DNA of 64,000 bases from Pseudomonas multiresinivorans (GCF_012971725.1 NZ_CP048833.1:930001-994000), one strand, 5' to 3'. Positions 16,655 through 25,007 are shown, numbered from the stretch's first letter. Notes: generated by a model not told the origin, from the sequence alone. A program made the numbers and translations.

Positions 16655-17773
16655 ATGATCGTGATCAACGCGCGTTTCCTCACCCAGCAGTTGAGCGGTG
16701 TGCAGCGCTTCGCCGAGCAGATATCGCTGTCGTTGGCACGCCTGCGCAGCGACCTGCACTTCGTGGCGCCGCCGGGGGAAATCCTCCGCCCGGAGATCGC
16801 CCGCCAACTGAACGTCGAGCAGATCGGGCGCAACGGCGGCCACCTCTGGGAACAGGTCGACCTGCCGTTATGGCTTGCGCGCCACGGTCGGCCGCTGCTG
16901 GTCTCGCTGTGCAGCACGGCGCCGCTGGCGTATTCGCGGCAGGTGATGACGCACCACGACATCACCTACGTTCGTCACCCGCAAAGCTTCTCCTGGAAGT
17001 TCCGCGCGCTGTACCGCGTGATGATTCCCCTGCTGCTGCGCCGCTCGCTGGCGCAGGTCACGGTCAGCGAATTCTCCCGCCAGGAGATCGCCACGCATTA
17101 CGGCGTGGATCCCAAGAGCATCCATGTGATCGCCAACGCGGTGTCCGCCGAGTTCTGTACCGGCCTGGAACCGGCGATGCCCGAGCGCCCTTATGTACTG
17201 GCGGTGTCCTCGCCGGCCACGCACAAGAACTTCCAGCGGCTGATCGAAGCCTTCCGCCTGCTGGGTGAGCTGGACGTGGAGTTGCGCATCGTCGGCGCCG
17301 CCAACCGCAGCTTCGTCGATGCGCAGTTGCAGCAGAGCGGGCAGGGCGATCGCGTGCGCTGGCTGGGCCGGCTGGACGACGACCAGCTGATCGAGCAGTA
17401 CCGCCACGCGGCCGTCTTCGCCTTTCCGTCGCTGTATGAAGGTTTCGGCATTCCACCGCTGGAGGCGCAGGCCTGCGGCTGCCCGGTGGTGGCCGCCAGC
17501 AGCGCCTCGATTCCCGAAGTGCTGGGCAACTCGGTGCTGTATTTCGACCCCCTCGACCCGCCCGGCATCGCTGCCGCCCTGCGCCGCGTGCTGCTCGACC
17601 ACCAGCTGCGCGCCGAACTGCGCCGGCTGGGGCAGGAGAATGTCCTGCGCTACTCCTGGGACATCTCCGCCCTGCGCCTGTCGAGCCTGATCGACACCTT
17701 TCTGATGGAGCGCTCGGGCTACCCGGCGCGCTTCGACGCCAAACAGATCGCCAAGCAAGGAGGCAGATCATGA
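16655..17773 (+). CDS. Family 4 glycosyltransferase (mannosyltransferase-like)
   Basis: GT-B glycosyltransferase of 372 residues. MIVINARFLTQQLSGVQRFA at the N-terminus is a strong GT4 signature seen in mannosyl- and rhamnosyl-transferases. The HHDITY motif lies near 105, and the donor site has the E-x7-E motif in YEGFGIPPLEA near 263, followed by CGCPVVAA. No membrane segment. It follows the fusion gene by 20 bases and its stop overlaps the rmlA start (ATGA). PslH/PslI-type transferases are similar in organisation; the sugar is not known. Confidence 0.86.
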   Translation: MIVINARFLTQQLSGVQRFAEQISLSLARLRSDLHFVAPPGEILRPEIARQLNVEQIGRNGGHLWEQVDLPLWLARHGRPLLVSLCSTAPLAYSRQVMTHHDITYVRHPQSFSWKFRALYRVMIPLLLRRSLAQVTVSEFSRQEIATHYGVDPKSIHVIANAVSAEFCTGLEPAMPERPYVLAVSSPATHKNFQRLIEAFRLLGELDVELRIVGAANRSFVDAQLQQSGQGDRVRWLGRLDDDQLIEQYRHAAVFAFPSLYEGFGIPPLEAQACGCPVVAASSASIPEVLGNSVLYFDPLDPPGIAAALRRVLLDHQLRAELRRLGQENVLRYSWDISALRLSSLIDTFLMERSGYPARFDAKQIAKQGGRS

Positions 17774-18645
17774 AGGGCATCATCCTCGCCGGCGGCTCCG
17801 GCACTCGCCTGCATCCGATCACCCTGGGCGTGTCCAAGCAGCTGCTGCCGATCTACGACAAGCCGATGGTGTACTACCCGCTCTCGGTACTGATGCTCGC
17901 CGGCATCGACGACATCCTGCTGATCTGCACGCCCACCGACCTGCCGAACTTCCGCGCCCTGCTGGGTGACGGTGAGCAGTTCGGCGTGCATCTGCAGTAC
18001 GCCGTGCAGCCTTCGCCGGATGGCCTGGCCCAGGCCTTCCTGATCGGCGCCGAGTTCATCGGCGATGACTCGGTGTGCCTGGTGCTGGGCGACAACATCT
18101 TCTACGGCCAGGGCTTCACCGAAACCCTGCGTGAAGCGGCGGCGCGCACCCAGGGCGCCACCGTGTTCGGCTACCAGGTGGCGGACCCGGCGCGCTTCGG
18201 CGTGGTCGAGTTCGACGACCAGGGGCGCGTGCTCTCCATCGAGGAGAAACCGCGCGTGCCGCGTTCGAACTACGCCGTCACCGGCCTGTACTTCTACGAC
18301 AACCGCGTGGTGGAGATGGCCCGCCAGATCCGCCCTTCGGCCCGTGGCGAGCTGGAAATCACCGACATCAACAACCTCTACCTGGAGCGGGGTGAACTGC
18401 ACGTGAGCCTGCTCGGTCGTGGGTTCGCCTGGCTGGACACCGGCACCCACGAATCGCTGATGGAAGCCGGCCATTTCGTGCAGACCATCGAGCAGCGCCA
18501 GGGGTTGAAGGTGGCCTGCCTGGAGGAAATCGCCTTCCAGCAGGGCTGGCTCAGCGAAACGCACCTGGCCCTGCAGGCCGAGCGGCTGAGCAAGACCGGC
18601 TATGGCCGCTACCTGCAGCAGTTGCTGCTGGACAAGCGACAGTGA
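17770..18645 (+). CDS. rmlA: Glucose-1-phosphate thymidylyltransferase (RmlA)
   Basis: Enzyme of 291 residues that makes dTDP-glucose from dTTP and glucose-1-phosphate, the first step to dTDP-rhamnose and dTDP-amino-deoxysugars. The signature GIILAGGSGTRLHPITLGVS with KQLLPIYDKPM is complete, as are LGDNIFYG near 110 and the EEKP motif near 162. Length is normal for RmlA. It stands alone: no rmlB, rmlC or rmlD is in the window, so it is probably a second copy that boosts dTDP-sugar supply for this polymer. It has a strong AAGGAGG ribosome binding site and overlaps the preceding gene by 4 bases. Confidence 0.95.
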   Translation: MKGIILAGGSGTRLHPITLGVSKQLLPIYDKPMVYYPLSVLMLAGIDDILLICTPTDLPNFRALLGDGEQFGVHLQYAVQPSPDGLAQAFLIGAEFIGDDSVCLVLGDNIFYGQGFTETLREAAARTQGATVFGYQVADPARFGVVEFDDQGRVLSIEEKPRVPRSNYAVTGLYFYDNRVVEMARQIRPSARGELEITDINNLYLERGELHVSLLGRGFAWLDTGTHESLMEAGHFVQTIEQRQGLKVACLEEIAFQQGWLSETHLALQAERLSKTGYGRYLQQLLLDKRQ

Positions 18646-18730
18646 ATTCGCACCCGACGAACCCGAGGCGGGTTCGCCGGCCCTGCGCCCGTTAACGGAC
18701 TGCGATAACGAAGCAGCGGCACAAGGAGCG

Positions 18731-18799
18731 ATGCCGGACATCGCGAGGTCATCATGCCCAACAAGACAAAAGGAATTCTGCGTGCGCACCAGTCACTGA
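18731..18799 (+). CDS. Possible 22-codon upstream ORF before the sugar transferase
   Basis: A short frame with a better ribosome binding site (AAGGAG, 5 bases before the ATG) than the main gene. It begins 23 bases before the initiating transferase gene and ends 46 bases inside it, in another frame. It may couple or dampen translation of the transferase after the 108-base gap that follows rmlA. The peptide has no recognisable features. It may equally be chance. Confidence 0.25.
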   Translation: MPDIARSSCPTRQKEFCVRTSH

Positions 18800-20154
18800 T
18801 CGCGCTGGCGCATCGCCTGAGCGACATCCTGGTGATCGTGCTCACCGGGGTGATACTGCTCAGCGCCGGCAATGGCGTGCTGGACGCACAGATCTGGGTC
18901 TCGGTGCTGCTCTGCGTCATGCTGTTCCACTGGCTCGGCGAGCTGAACCAGCTCTACGGCTCCTGGCGCGGCGAGTCGCTGCTGCGCGAATCGCTGAGCG
19001 TCACCCTGTACTGGTCGCTGGCGTTCTTCGCCGTGCTGCTGCTGGACATCTCGCTGCGCCACGTGGTGCTGGAGGAACCGCGCCGACTGGGGTGGTTCGC
19101 CGCCGCGCTGCTGATCATGTGCGGCTACCGGCTGGCGATCCGCATGTTGCTGCGCGTCGCCCGGCGCCATGGCTTCAACAGCCGCAACGTGGCCATCTAC
19201 GGCACCGGCGAGGTCGGTGCGCGGCTCGCCGAAACCATCCTCAATGCCCCGTGGATGGGGCTGCGCCTGATCGGCTTCTACGACGACCGCCCGCAGCAGA
19301 TGGAGCTGGGCGAGCGGGTGCCGGTCAAGGGTGACCGCCTGGCGCTGATCGAAGCCGCGCGCTCGGGGCAGATCGACAAGGTCTACCTGACCCTGCCCCT
19401 GTCCCGCGAGCCGCTGCTCAACGAGCTGATCCGCGAGCTGTCCGATACCACGGTATCGGTCTACCTGATCCCCGACCTGTTCATGTTCGACCTGCTGCAC
19501 GCGCGCAGCGAGAGCATCAACGGCCTGGCCACCATCAGCATCTTCGACACGCCCATGGACGGCCCCAACGCCGTGCTCAAGCGCATCGAGGACGTGGTAC
19601 TGGCCTCGCTGATCCTGCTGCTGATCGCCGTGCCCATGCTCTTCATCGCGCTGGCCGTGAAGCTCAGCTCGCGCGGCCCGGTGCTGTTCCGCCAGACCCG
19701 CTACGGCATGGATGGCCGGCCGATCCGCGTCTGGAAATTCCGCAGCATGACGGTGATGGAAGACGGCGCCGCCGTCACCCAGGCCTCGCGCAACGATTGC
19801 CGCATCACCCCGCTGGGCGCCTTCCTGCGGCGCACCTCGCTGGATGAGCTGCCACAATTCTTCAACGTCTTGCTCGGCGACATGTCCGTGGTCGGCCCAC
19901 GCCCCCACGCCGTGGCGCACAACGAGCAATACCGGCGTCAGGTCAGCCGCTACATGCTGCGTCACAAGGTCAAGCCGGGCATCACCGGCTGGGCCCAGGT
20001 GAACGGCTGGCGCGGCGAAACCGACACCCTGGAGAAGATGCAGAAACGCATCGAGTTCGATCTGGACTACATCGAGAACTGGTCCGTCTGGTGGGACCTG
20101 AAGATCGTCCTGCTGACCCTGTTCAAGGGTTTCGTACACCGCAACGCCTACTGA
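18754..20154 (+). CDS. Undecaprenyl-phosphate sugar phosphotransferase (WcaJ/PslA type)
   Basis: Initiating enzyme of 466 residues that transfers a sugar-1-phosphate, probably glucose-1-phosphate, to undecaprenyl phosphate at the inner membrane. Four N-terminal helices (about 18-135) are followed by a Rossmann-like CoA-binding domain (AIYGTGEVGARLAE near 150). The C-terminal sugar transferase domain starts with a reentrant helix near 285. Catalytic motifs are visible: VWKFRSM near 328, TSLDELPQFFNVLLGDMSVV near 367 and KPGITGWAQVNGWRG near 410. Length and layout match the polyisoprenylphosphate hexose-1-phosphate transferase family. The ribosome binding site is weak (GAGG), and a mini-ORF overlaps the start. 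Confidence 0.92.
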   Translation: MPNKTKGILRAHQSLIALAHRLSDILVIVLTGVILLSAGNGVLDAQIWVSVLLCVMLFHWLGELNQLYGSWRGESLLRESLSVTLYWSLAFFAVLLLDISLRHVVLEEPRRLGWFAAALLIMCGYRLAIRMLLRVARRHGFNSRNVAIYGTGEVGARLAETILNAPWMGLRLIGFYDDRPQQMELGERVPVKGDRLALIEAARSGQIDKVYLTLPLSREPLLNELIRELSDTTVSVYLIPDLFMFDLLHARSESINGLATISIFDTPMDGPNAVLKRIEDVVLASLILLLIAVPMLFIALAVKLSSRGPVLFRQTRYGMDGRPIRVWKFRSMTVMEDGAAVTQASRNDCRITPLGAFLRRTSLDELPQFFNVLLGDMSVVGPRPHAVAHNEQYRRQVSRYMLRHKVKPGITGWAQVNGWRGETDTLEKMQKRIEFDLDYIENWSVWWDLKIVLLTLFKGFVHRNAY

Positions 20155-20185
20155 GTTTTCACACTCGTTTCAAGGAAGGATTGCC

Positions 20186-21304
20186 ATGAAAAACCTGCTC
20201 GCTTTCAGCTTTGTAGTCGGCAGTCTGGCGCTACAAGGCTGCGTGTTCTCTCCCGGTCAGTACATGACGGATTCCGATGTCCAGCGCGAGGCGCAGAAGC
20301 AGGGGATGAACATTACCCTCGTGCCCATCACGCCGCAGGTGCTGCAGCGCCAGGAGGCCGCGTACGCCGGCCGACCCGGTGTGCCCGCGGAACTGCTGAA
20401 CTATCGCCCGCCGCAACAGGACTACGTGATCGGCGGCGGCGACGTGCTGCTGGTGACCGTCTGGGACCACCCGGAACTGACCAGCCCCGGCTCGACCCAG
20501 CAGATGGAAGCCAACGGCCGCGTGGTCGGTGCCGACGGCAACATCTTCTTCCCCTACGCCGGCGTGGTGCGGGCCGAAGGACAGACCCCGGCGCAATTGC
20601 GTTCGAGCCTGGCTCGCCGGCTGGCGAACAAGGGCATCGTCGACCCGCAGGTGGATGTCACCGTGCTGCGCTATGCCAGCCAGCACGTGGTGTTCTCCGG
20701 CGCCTTCCAGAACGGCGGCCAGGTCGAGCTGAACAACACGCCCACGACCCTGGTGCAGGCGGTCAGCAAGGCGGGAGTGATTGCCGGCGAGGCGGACCTG
20801 TCCGGACTGACGCTCAAGCGTGACGGCCGCGAATACGTAATCGACGTCGACGCGCTGAACCGCTCCGGCTCGACGCTCAGCGGCATCTACCTGAAGAACG
20901 GCGACCAGGTTCACCTGCCCTACAACGACCGCAAGAAAGTCTATGTGGTCGGCGAAGTAGAGCGCCCGCAGGTCGTGACCTACCGCACCACCGGCCTGTC
21001 GCTGCTGGAAGTGCTGGGCAACGCCGGCGGTCTGGCCCCGGAAACCTCCGATGGCGATTCGGTGTACGTGATCCGCGGCAACCCGCAGCAGGCCGACGGC
21101 AAAGGGCAGGGCACCTTCCAGGCGCAGGTCTTCCACCTGGAAGCCAAGCGTCCGACCGCCTACGCCCTGGCCAAGGACTTCGCCATGCAGCCGCAGGACG
21201 TGGTGTTCATCGGCCCGGCCAACATCACCCGCTGGAACCGCTTCATCAGCCAGCTGCTGCCGTCGGCCTCGATCGTCGCCACCAGCGCGGCAGTGGGCAA
21301 CTGA
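20186..21304 (+). CDS. wza: Wza-type polysaccharide export outer-membrane lipoprotein
   Basis: Lipoprotein of 372 residues forming the outer-membrane exit channel. The signal peptide ends in the lipobox LQGC with Cys19. A polysaccharide-export (poly_export) domain starts near residue 72 with DYVIGGGDVLLVTVWDHPEL, followed by two SLBB domains near 165-240 and 255-330, and a C-terminal amphipathic helix that would form the outer-membrane ring. It is the last gene of the operon, unlike many clusters where wza is first. A clear AAGGAAGGA ribosome binding site precedes the start. It should dock with the Wzc protein encoded at 8279-10492. Confidence 0.93.
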   Translation: MKNLLAFSFVVGSLALQGCVFSPGQYMTDSDVQREAQKQGMNITLVPITPQVLQRQEAAYAGRPGVPAELLNYRPPQQDYVIGGGDVLLVTVWDHPELTSPGSTQQMEANGRVVGADGNIFFPYAGVVRAEGQTPAQLRSSLARRLANKGIVDPQVDVTVLRYASQHVVFSGAFQNGGQVELNNTPTTLVQAVSKAGVIAGEADLSGLTLKRDGREYVIDVDALNRSGSTLSGIYLKNGDQVHLPYNDRKKVYVVGEVERPQVVTYRTTGLSLLEVLGNAGGLAPETSDGDSVYVIRGNPQQADGKGQGTFQAQVFHLEAKRPTAYALAKDFAMQPQDVVFIGPANITRWNRFISQLLPSASIVATSAAVGN

Positions 21305-21339
21305 CGCCCAGGCCTGATACCGGCAGGAAAGCCCGTCTT

Positions 21340-21380
21340 CCGCCCACAGCAGTCGCGAATATTCCTACGGCTGTGGGCGG
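21340..21380 (+). other. Perfect 11-bp inverted repeat after wza
   Basis: CCGCCCACAGC and GCTGTGGGCGG are separated by 19 bases. It starts 35 bases after the wza stop. It may protect the 3' end of the long operon mRNA; there is no T-run after it. Confidence 0.4.
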
Positions 21381-21510
21381 TTCCTTGGAATCGACTCTTC
21401 ATCACCGACTGGCCATCATCGCCGCCATCCGGTGCCGAGCAGCACCACTCCTACTGGCGGAAGCGATTCCGCCGCTCTCCTTTGGGGTCTTCCCCTAGCA
21501 CAAGGCCCCG

Positions 21511-21546
21511 AACCCGCCCGCGTTGCAGCGCCGGCGGGTTTTTTTT
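21511..21546 (+). terminator. Terminator of the exopolysaccharide operon
   Basis: Stem AACCCGCC / GGCGGGTT followed by a run of eight T. It closes the 18-kb operon about 200 bases after the wza stop codon. Confidence 0.85.
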
Positions 21547-21591
21547 GCCTGGCGTTCCACCGTGTATGGATTCCTACGCATGAGTTGCCTT

Positions 21592-21605
21592 TGGAGGTAC
21601 CTCCA
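21592..21605. repeat. 14-bp palindrome
   Basis: TGGAGGTACCTCCA is perfectly symmetric. It lies between the operon terminator and the oprE promoter, so it could be a regulator site. No family can be assigned. Confidence 0.3.
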
Positions 21606-21667
21606 GCGATGAGCAGTCGAACGCCGTTGAGAGGCGTATCATATATTCCATAAAGAAATTACATATT

Positions 21668-21681
21668 AAGAATTAATTCTT
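21668..21681. repeat. 14-bp AT-rich palindrome
   Basis: AAGAATTAATTCTT is a perfect palindrome with T residues following, in the most AT-rich patch between wza and oprE. It could be a regulator site or a minor terminator. Confidence 0.25.
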
Positions 21682-21876
21682 TTTGGATTTATGACGGTTC
21701 TTTTATCGTTGCTCTGCGCTGCCGCGAGCTGTTTCGGACAGAGCGGAAGAGGGTGGCGGCTTACCGCCAGCCAGAGATAGTGGGATGGCGGTTTTCCGCT
21801 GATCCGGCCCTGGGGAGTGGCTCGACGAACGAGCTGGAGGCCGGAAAGACGGGGGTGTCGGACAGGGCAGGCCGGT

Positions 21877-21892
21877 TGGCCTGGGGATTGCC
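21877..21892 (+). promoter_or_regulatory. Sigma-54 promoter candidate for oprE
   Basis: TGGCCTGGGGATTGCC matches the RpoN consensus TGGCACG-N4-TTGCW at TGGC, the G at position 7 and TTGC, with the correct GG-to-GC spacing. Transcription would start near 21903 and leave a 255-base leader before oprE. Confidence 0.55.
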
Positions 21893-22157
21893 TTGTCAGT
21901 TGGCGAATGCCCAGCGCATCGCCACAACAACAAGACACGAGAATCGATCCATGCCCTTCCCATCTTCTGCCGTATCCCTGTCCGCCTGCCTGCGCTTCGC
22001 TCCCGCCTAGCGGGGCGTCGAAACAACCAACGAATCCTGCATGCCCGCCGTGCTTGCCGCGTCGTGGCCGCTGCCTGCCATTCGGTCGGACTCCCGGGGG
22101 AGCCAGTCGTTGTTGCGAATGGCGTGTTTCCAAGATCAATAAAATGGGGAAATTCCA

Positions 22158-23537
22158 ATGAAAAGCCGCACTCTCACGCAATCGAGCCTCGCGCTCGCCA
22201 TCGCTGCCGCGGGCCTGGCCCAGTCGGCCTTCGCCGGTGGTTTCGTCGAAGACAGCAAGGCCAGCCTGACCCTGCGCAACTTCTACATCAACACGGACAA
22301 CCGCAACGGCACCGCCGAGCCGAGCAAGCAGGAAGAGTGGGGCCAGGGCTTCCTGCTCAACTACACCTCCGGCTTCACCGAAGGCACCGTGGGCTTTGGT
22401 GTTGACGCTCTTGGTCTGCTGGGCGTACGCCTGGACAGCGGTGGCGGCACGCACTATGAGTCGGCCTCGCAGCAGGGCGGTACCGTGTTCCCGTCCAAGA
22501 GCAACGGCGATGCGGTGAATGACTTCAGTAGCCTGGGCCTGACTGCTAAGGCCAAGGTTTCCAATACCGAGTTCCGCTACGGCACTTTGCAGCCCAAGCT
22601 GCCAGTCGTGACCTATAACGATGGCCGTCTGTTGCCCGTGACCTTTGAGGGTGGCCAGGTTACCTCCACCGACCTCAAGGACTTCACCTTGGTCGCCGGT
22701 CAACTGGAGCATTCCAAAGGCCGCAACTCCACCGACAACCGCAGTCTGAGCATCGCTGGCGCCAACGGTTCGAGCATCAGCTCCCGCGACAGCAACAAGT
22801 TCTACTACGCCGGTGGTGACTACAAACTGAACAAAGACCTGACCCTGCAGTACTACTACGGTCAGCTCACCGACTTCTACCAGCAGCATTTCCTCGGCCT
22901 GCAGCACAACTGGGCGATCGGTCCGGGCGTGCTGAAAACCGACCTGCGTGCCTTCGACAGCAGCTCCGACGGCAAGAACGGCAGCGCCTCCGGCCGTGCC
23001 GATGGCTTTGTCAGCAGTGGCTACTACGGTGGCAATACCCTCAAGGGGGAAGTGGATAACCGCGCCTTCAGCGGCCTGTTCACCTACTCCGTCAGTGGCC
23101 ACAGCTTCGGTGCCGGCTACCAAGTGCTCAACGGCGACAGTGACTTCCCGTTCCTCAACCGTGGCGACGGCGAAGGCTCCACCGCCTACCTGATCACCGA
23201 TGTGCAGATCGGCAAGTTCCAACGCGCTGGCGAACGTACCTGGCAGGTCCGTTATGGCTACGACTTCGCCAAGGCTGGTGTTCCGGGTCTGACCTTCCAG
23301 ACCATCTACCTGCACGGCGATAGTATCGACACCAAGCAGGGTAACCAAAGCGAGTGGGAGCGTGACATCTCCCTGGCCTACGTTATTCCGGATGGCACCT
23401 TCAAGGGCCTGGGCTTCACCTGGAAGAATGCCGCCCTGCGCAGTGGCCTGCCGGCCGCCAGCCAGCCAGGCACTCCGACCCAGCGCGACCAGGACGAAAA
23501 CCGCCTGATCGTCAGCTACACCATCCCGCTGCTGTAA
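22158..23537 (+). CDS. oprE: OprD-family outer-membrane porin (OprE-like)
   Basis: Outer-membrane porin of 459 residues. The signal peptide ends near residue 26 (AQSAFA). The mature N-terminus GGFVEDSKASLTLRNFYIN is the classic OprD-family start, and the C-terminus YTIPLL has the hydrophobic ending used by the barrel assembly machinery. Family motifs such as NKFYYAGGDYKLNKDLTLQY and FGAGYQVLNGDSDF are present. Synteny with the GGDEF gene and the agu genes points to OprE, the anaerobically induced porin of P. aeruginosa. Codon use is slightly less GC-biased than in the neighbours, as is common in highly expressed porins. It is flanked by a sigma-54-like promoter and a strong terminator. Confidence 0.9.
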   Translation: MKSRTLTQSSLALAIAAAGLAQSAFAGGFVEDSKASLTLRNFYINTDNRNGTAEPSKQEEWGQGFLLNYTSGFTEGTVGFGVDALGLLGVRLDSGGGTHYESASQQGGTVFPSKSNGDAVNDFSSLGLTAKAKVSNTEFRYGTLQPKLPVVTYNDGRLLPVTFEGGQVTSTDLKDFTLVAGQLEHSKGRNSTDNRSLSIAGANGSSISSRDSNKFYYAGGDYKLNKDLTLQYYYGQLTDFYQQHFLGLQHNWAIGPGVLKTDLRAFDSSSDGKNGSASGRADGFVSSGYYGGNTLKGEVDNRAFSGLFTYSVSGHSFGAGYQVLNGDSDFPFLNRGDGEGSTAYLITDVQIGKFQRAGERTWQVRYGYDFAKAGVPGLTFQTIYLHGDSIDTKQGNQSEWERDISLAYVIPDGTFKGLGFTWKNAALRSGLPAASQPGTPTQRDQDENRLIVSYTIPLL

Positions 23538-23553
23538 TTCTCGCGGGATAACG

Positions 23554-23590
23554 AAAAAGCCGCCGACCTCGCAAGAGGCGGCGGCTTTTT
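23554..23590 (+). terminator. Terminator after oprE
   Basis: Stem AAAAAGCCGCCG / CGGCGGCTTTTT with a 13-base loop, 16 bases after the oprE stop codon. Confidence 0.9.
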
Positions 23591-23614
23591 CATGGGTGCG
23601 CACGAGGGCTCTTC

Positions 23615-23680
23615 GTAGGAGCGAGCTTGCTCGCGAACAAGTCCCGTGGCGAAGTCGTTCGCGAGCAAGCTCGCTCCTGC
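23615..23680. repeat. REP doublet, type 1 (REPIN)
   Basis: Two inverted copies of a 24-bp Pseudomonas REP sequence whose core is GAGCGAGCTTGCTCGCGAAC (23615-23638 and, reversed, 23657-23680) with an 18-base spacer. A single copy of the same unit lies at 60210-60233. Such doublets are moved by RAYT transposases encoded elsewhere. Confidence 0.85.
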
Positions 23681-23701
23681 AGAGGCATTCCTCTGCCAAT
23701 G

Positions 23702-23738
23702 AAAAAGGCCGTCGTTCCGGTGGGAGCGACGGCGCTTT
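23702..23738 (-). terminator. Terminator after aguA
   Basis: GC-rich stem GCCGTCGTTCC / GGGAGCGACGGC (one G-U pair) that ends in CTTTTTC when read on the minus strand, 26 bases past the aguA stop codon. Confidence 0.75.
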
Positions 23739-23763
23739 TCTTCAGCAAATCAGCTTCAGCGGA

Positions 23764-24873
23764 TCAGCGCTTCTGCGGCGCCGGCTGCTGCTGGGTGATG
23801 CAGTGGATGTTGCCGCCGCCCAGGAGGATCTCGCGGCCCGGCACCATCACGATTTCGTGCTCGGGGAAGATGCGCTTGAGGGTGGCCTCGGCTTCGGCAT
23901 CCGCCGGATCGTCGAAGCGTGGCGCAATGATGCCGCCGTTGACGATCAGGAAGTTGACGTAGGAGCCGGCCAGGCGGATCGACGGATCGCGCGGCTGGGT
24001 GCCGATCACCAGGTCGATGCCTTCGCACTCGGCTTCGGTCGCGTGGATCGGGCCGGGGATGACGATCTTGTGCACGGTGAGCTGGCGGCCCTTGGCGTCG
24101 CGGGCGCTTTCCAGCACGCGCATGGCGGCCTGGCAGCGCTCGTAGTTCGGGTCGTTCTGATCGTCGGTCCAGGCCAGCAGCACTTCGCCCGGGCGCACGT
24201 AGCAGCAGAAGTTGTCGACGTGGCCGTCGGTCTCGTCGTTGAACAGACCGTCCGGCAGCCAGATCACGGTGTCGATGGCCAGGTGCTCACGCAGCACGGC
24301 CTCGATCTCCTCGCGGCTCATGTGCGGGTTGCGGTTGTGGTTGAGCAGGCACTCTTCGGTGGTGATCACCGTGCCTTCGCCGTCCACATGGATCGAGCCG
24401 CCTTCCAGCACGAAGCCTTCGGTGCGGTAGCCGTCGTTGCGCTCGATGCCGAGGATCTTGCTCGCCACCTGGTCGTCGCGGTGCCACGGGAAGTACAGAC
24501 CGCCTTCCAGGCCGCCCCAGGCATTGAAGGTCCAGTCCACGCCGCGTACTTCGCCGTCGTTATTGGTGACGAAGGTCGGGCCGGTGTCGCGCACCCAGGC
24601 GTCGTCGTTGCTGATTTCCACCACGCGGATGTTGGCCGCGCCGGCCAACTGGGCGCGGGCGTTCTCGTACTGGCCGGCGGAAACGCCGATGGTCACCGGC
24701 TCGAAGCGGGCGATGGCGCGGGCCACGGCGCTGAAGGCGGCCTGCGCCGGCTTGCCGCCCAGGCGCCAGTTGTCCGGACGCTCGGGCCAGACCATCCAGG
24801 TCTGGGTGTGGGGTTCCCATTCCGCCGGCATGCGGAAGCCATCGGCGCGGGGAGTGCTGGTCAACGTAGTCAT
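23764..24873 (-). CDS. aguA: Agmatine deiminase
   Basis: Enzyme of 369 residues that converts agmatine to N-carbamoylputrescine and ammonia. Family features: the N-terminal RMPAEWEPHTQTWMVWPERP, the WTFNAWGG stretch near 115, TDGHVDNFCCYV near 215, and the nucleophilic Cys358 in the C-terminal GGGNIHCITQQQPA. Length is normal. In P. aeruginosa aguA follows aguB (N-carbamoylputrescine amidohydrolase) in one operon. Here aguB is absent: aguA is preceded directly by the aguR regulator gene with a 218-base operator region between them. The next pathway step must be encoded elsewhere or replaced. Confidence 0.96.
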   Translation of the reverse strand: MTTLTSTPRADGFRMPAEWEPHTQTWMVWPERPDNWRLGGKPAQAAFSAVARAIARFEPVTIGVSAGQYENARAQLAGAANIRVVEISNDDAWVRDTGPTFVTNNDGEVRGVDWTFNAWGGLEGGLYFPWHRDDQVASKILGIERNDGYRTEGFVLEGGSIHVDGEGTVITTEECLLNHNRNPHMSREEIEAVLREHLAIDTVIWLPDGLFNDETDGHVDNFCCYVRPGEVLLAWTDDQNDPNYERCQAAMRVLESARDAKGRQLTVHKIVIPGPIHATEAECEGIDLVIGTQPRDPSIRLAGSYVNFLIVNGGIIAPRFDDPADAEAEATLKRIFPEHEIVMVPGREILLGGGNIHCITQQQPAPQKR

Positions 24874-25007
24874 GGGGCGATCCTGGGGGCTGCTCAGTTG
24901 GGGACGTACGGCGCTATGCGTGTCGCCCCATCCTGCGCTTTGGGTTGTGTCATTCGAGAGTGCATCACGAGCGGCCAGTATAGGTCGCCGCGCGCAGTGT
25001 CTGATTT

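Larger units (their letters stand above)
21305..22157. other. Intergenic region between wza and oprE
   Basis: About 850 bases with no supported gene. It holds a long inverted repeat (21340-21380), the operon terminator (21511-21546), two 14-base perfect palindromes (21592-21605 and 21668-21681), an AT-rich patch at 21640-21710, and a sigma-54-like promoter for oprE (21877-21892). The long antisense frame that crosses it has no protein character. Confidence 0.6.

Noticed and set aside
3222..21304. The psl operon of P. aeruginosa
   Set aside because: Several functions match (PslA, PslD, PslE, PslJ, PslG), but the gene order, the fusion, the RfaH-like gene, the aminotransferase and RmlA do not.
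23615..23680. CRISPR-like repeat
   Set aside because: Only two inverted copies with a short spacer and a known Pseudomonas REP sequence; no array and no cas genes.
21666..23699. Minus-strand frame of 677 codons opposite oprE
   Set aside because: Antisense reading of a porin gene with no homology signature; it also crosses the oprE promoter and terminator.
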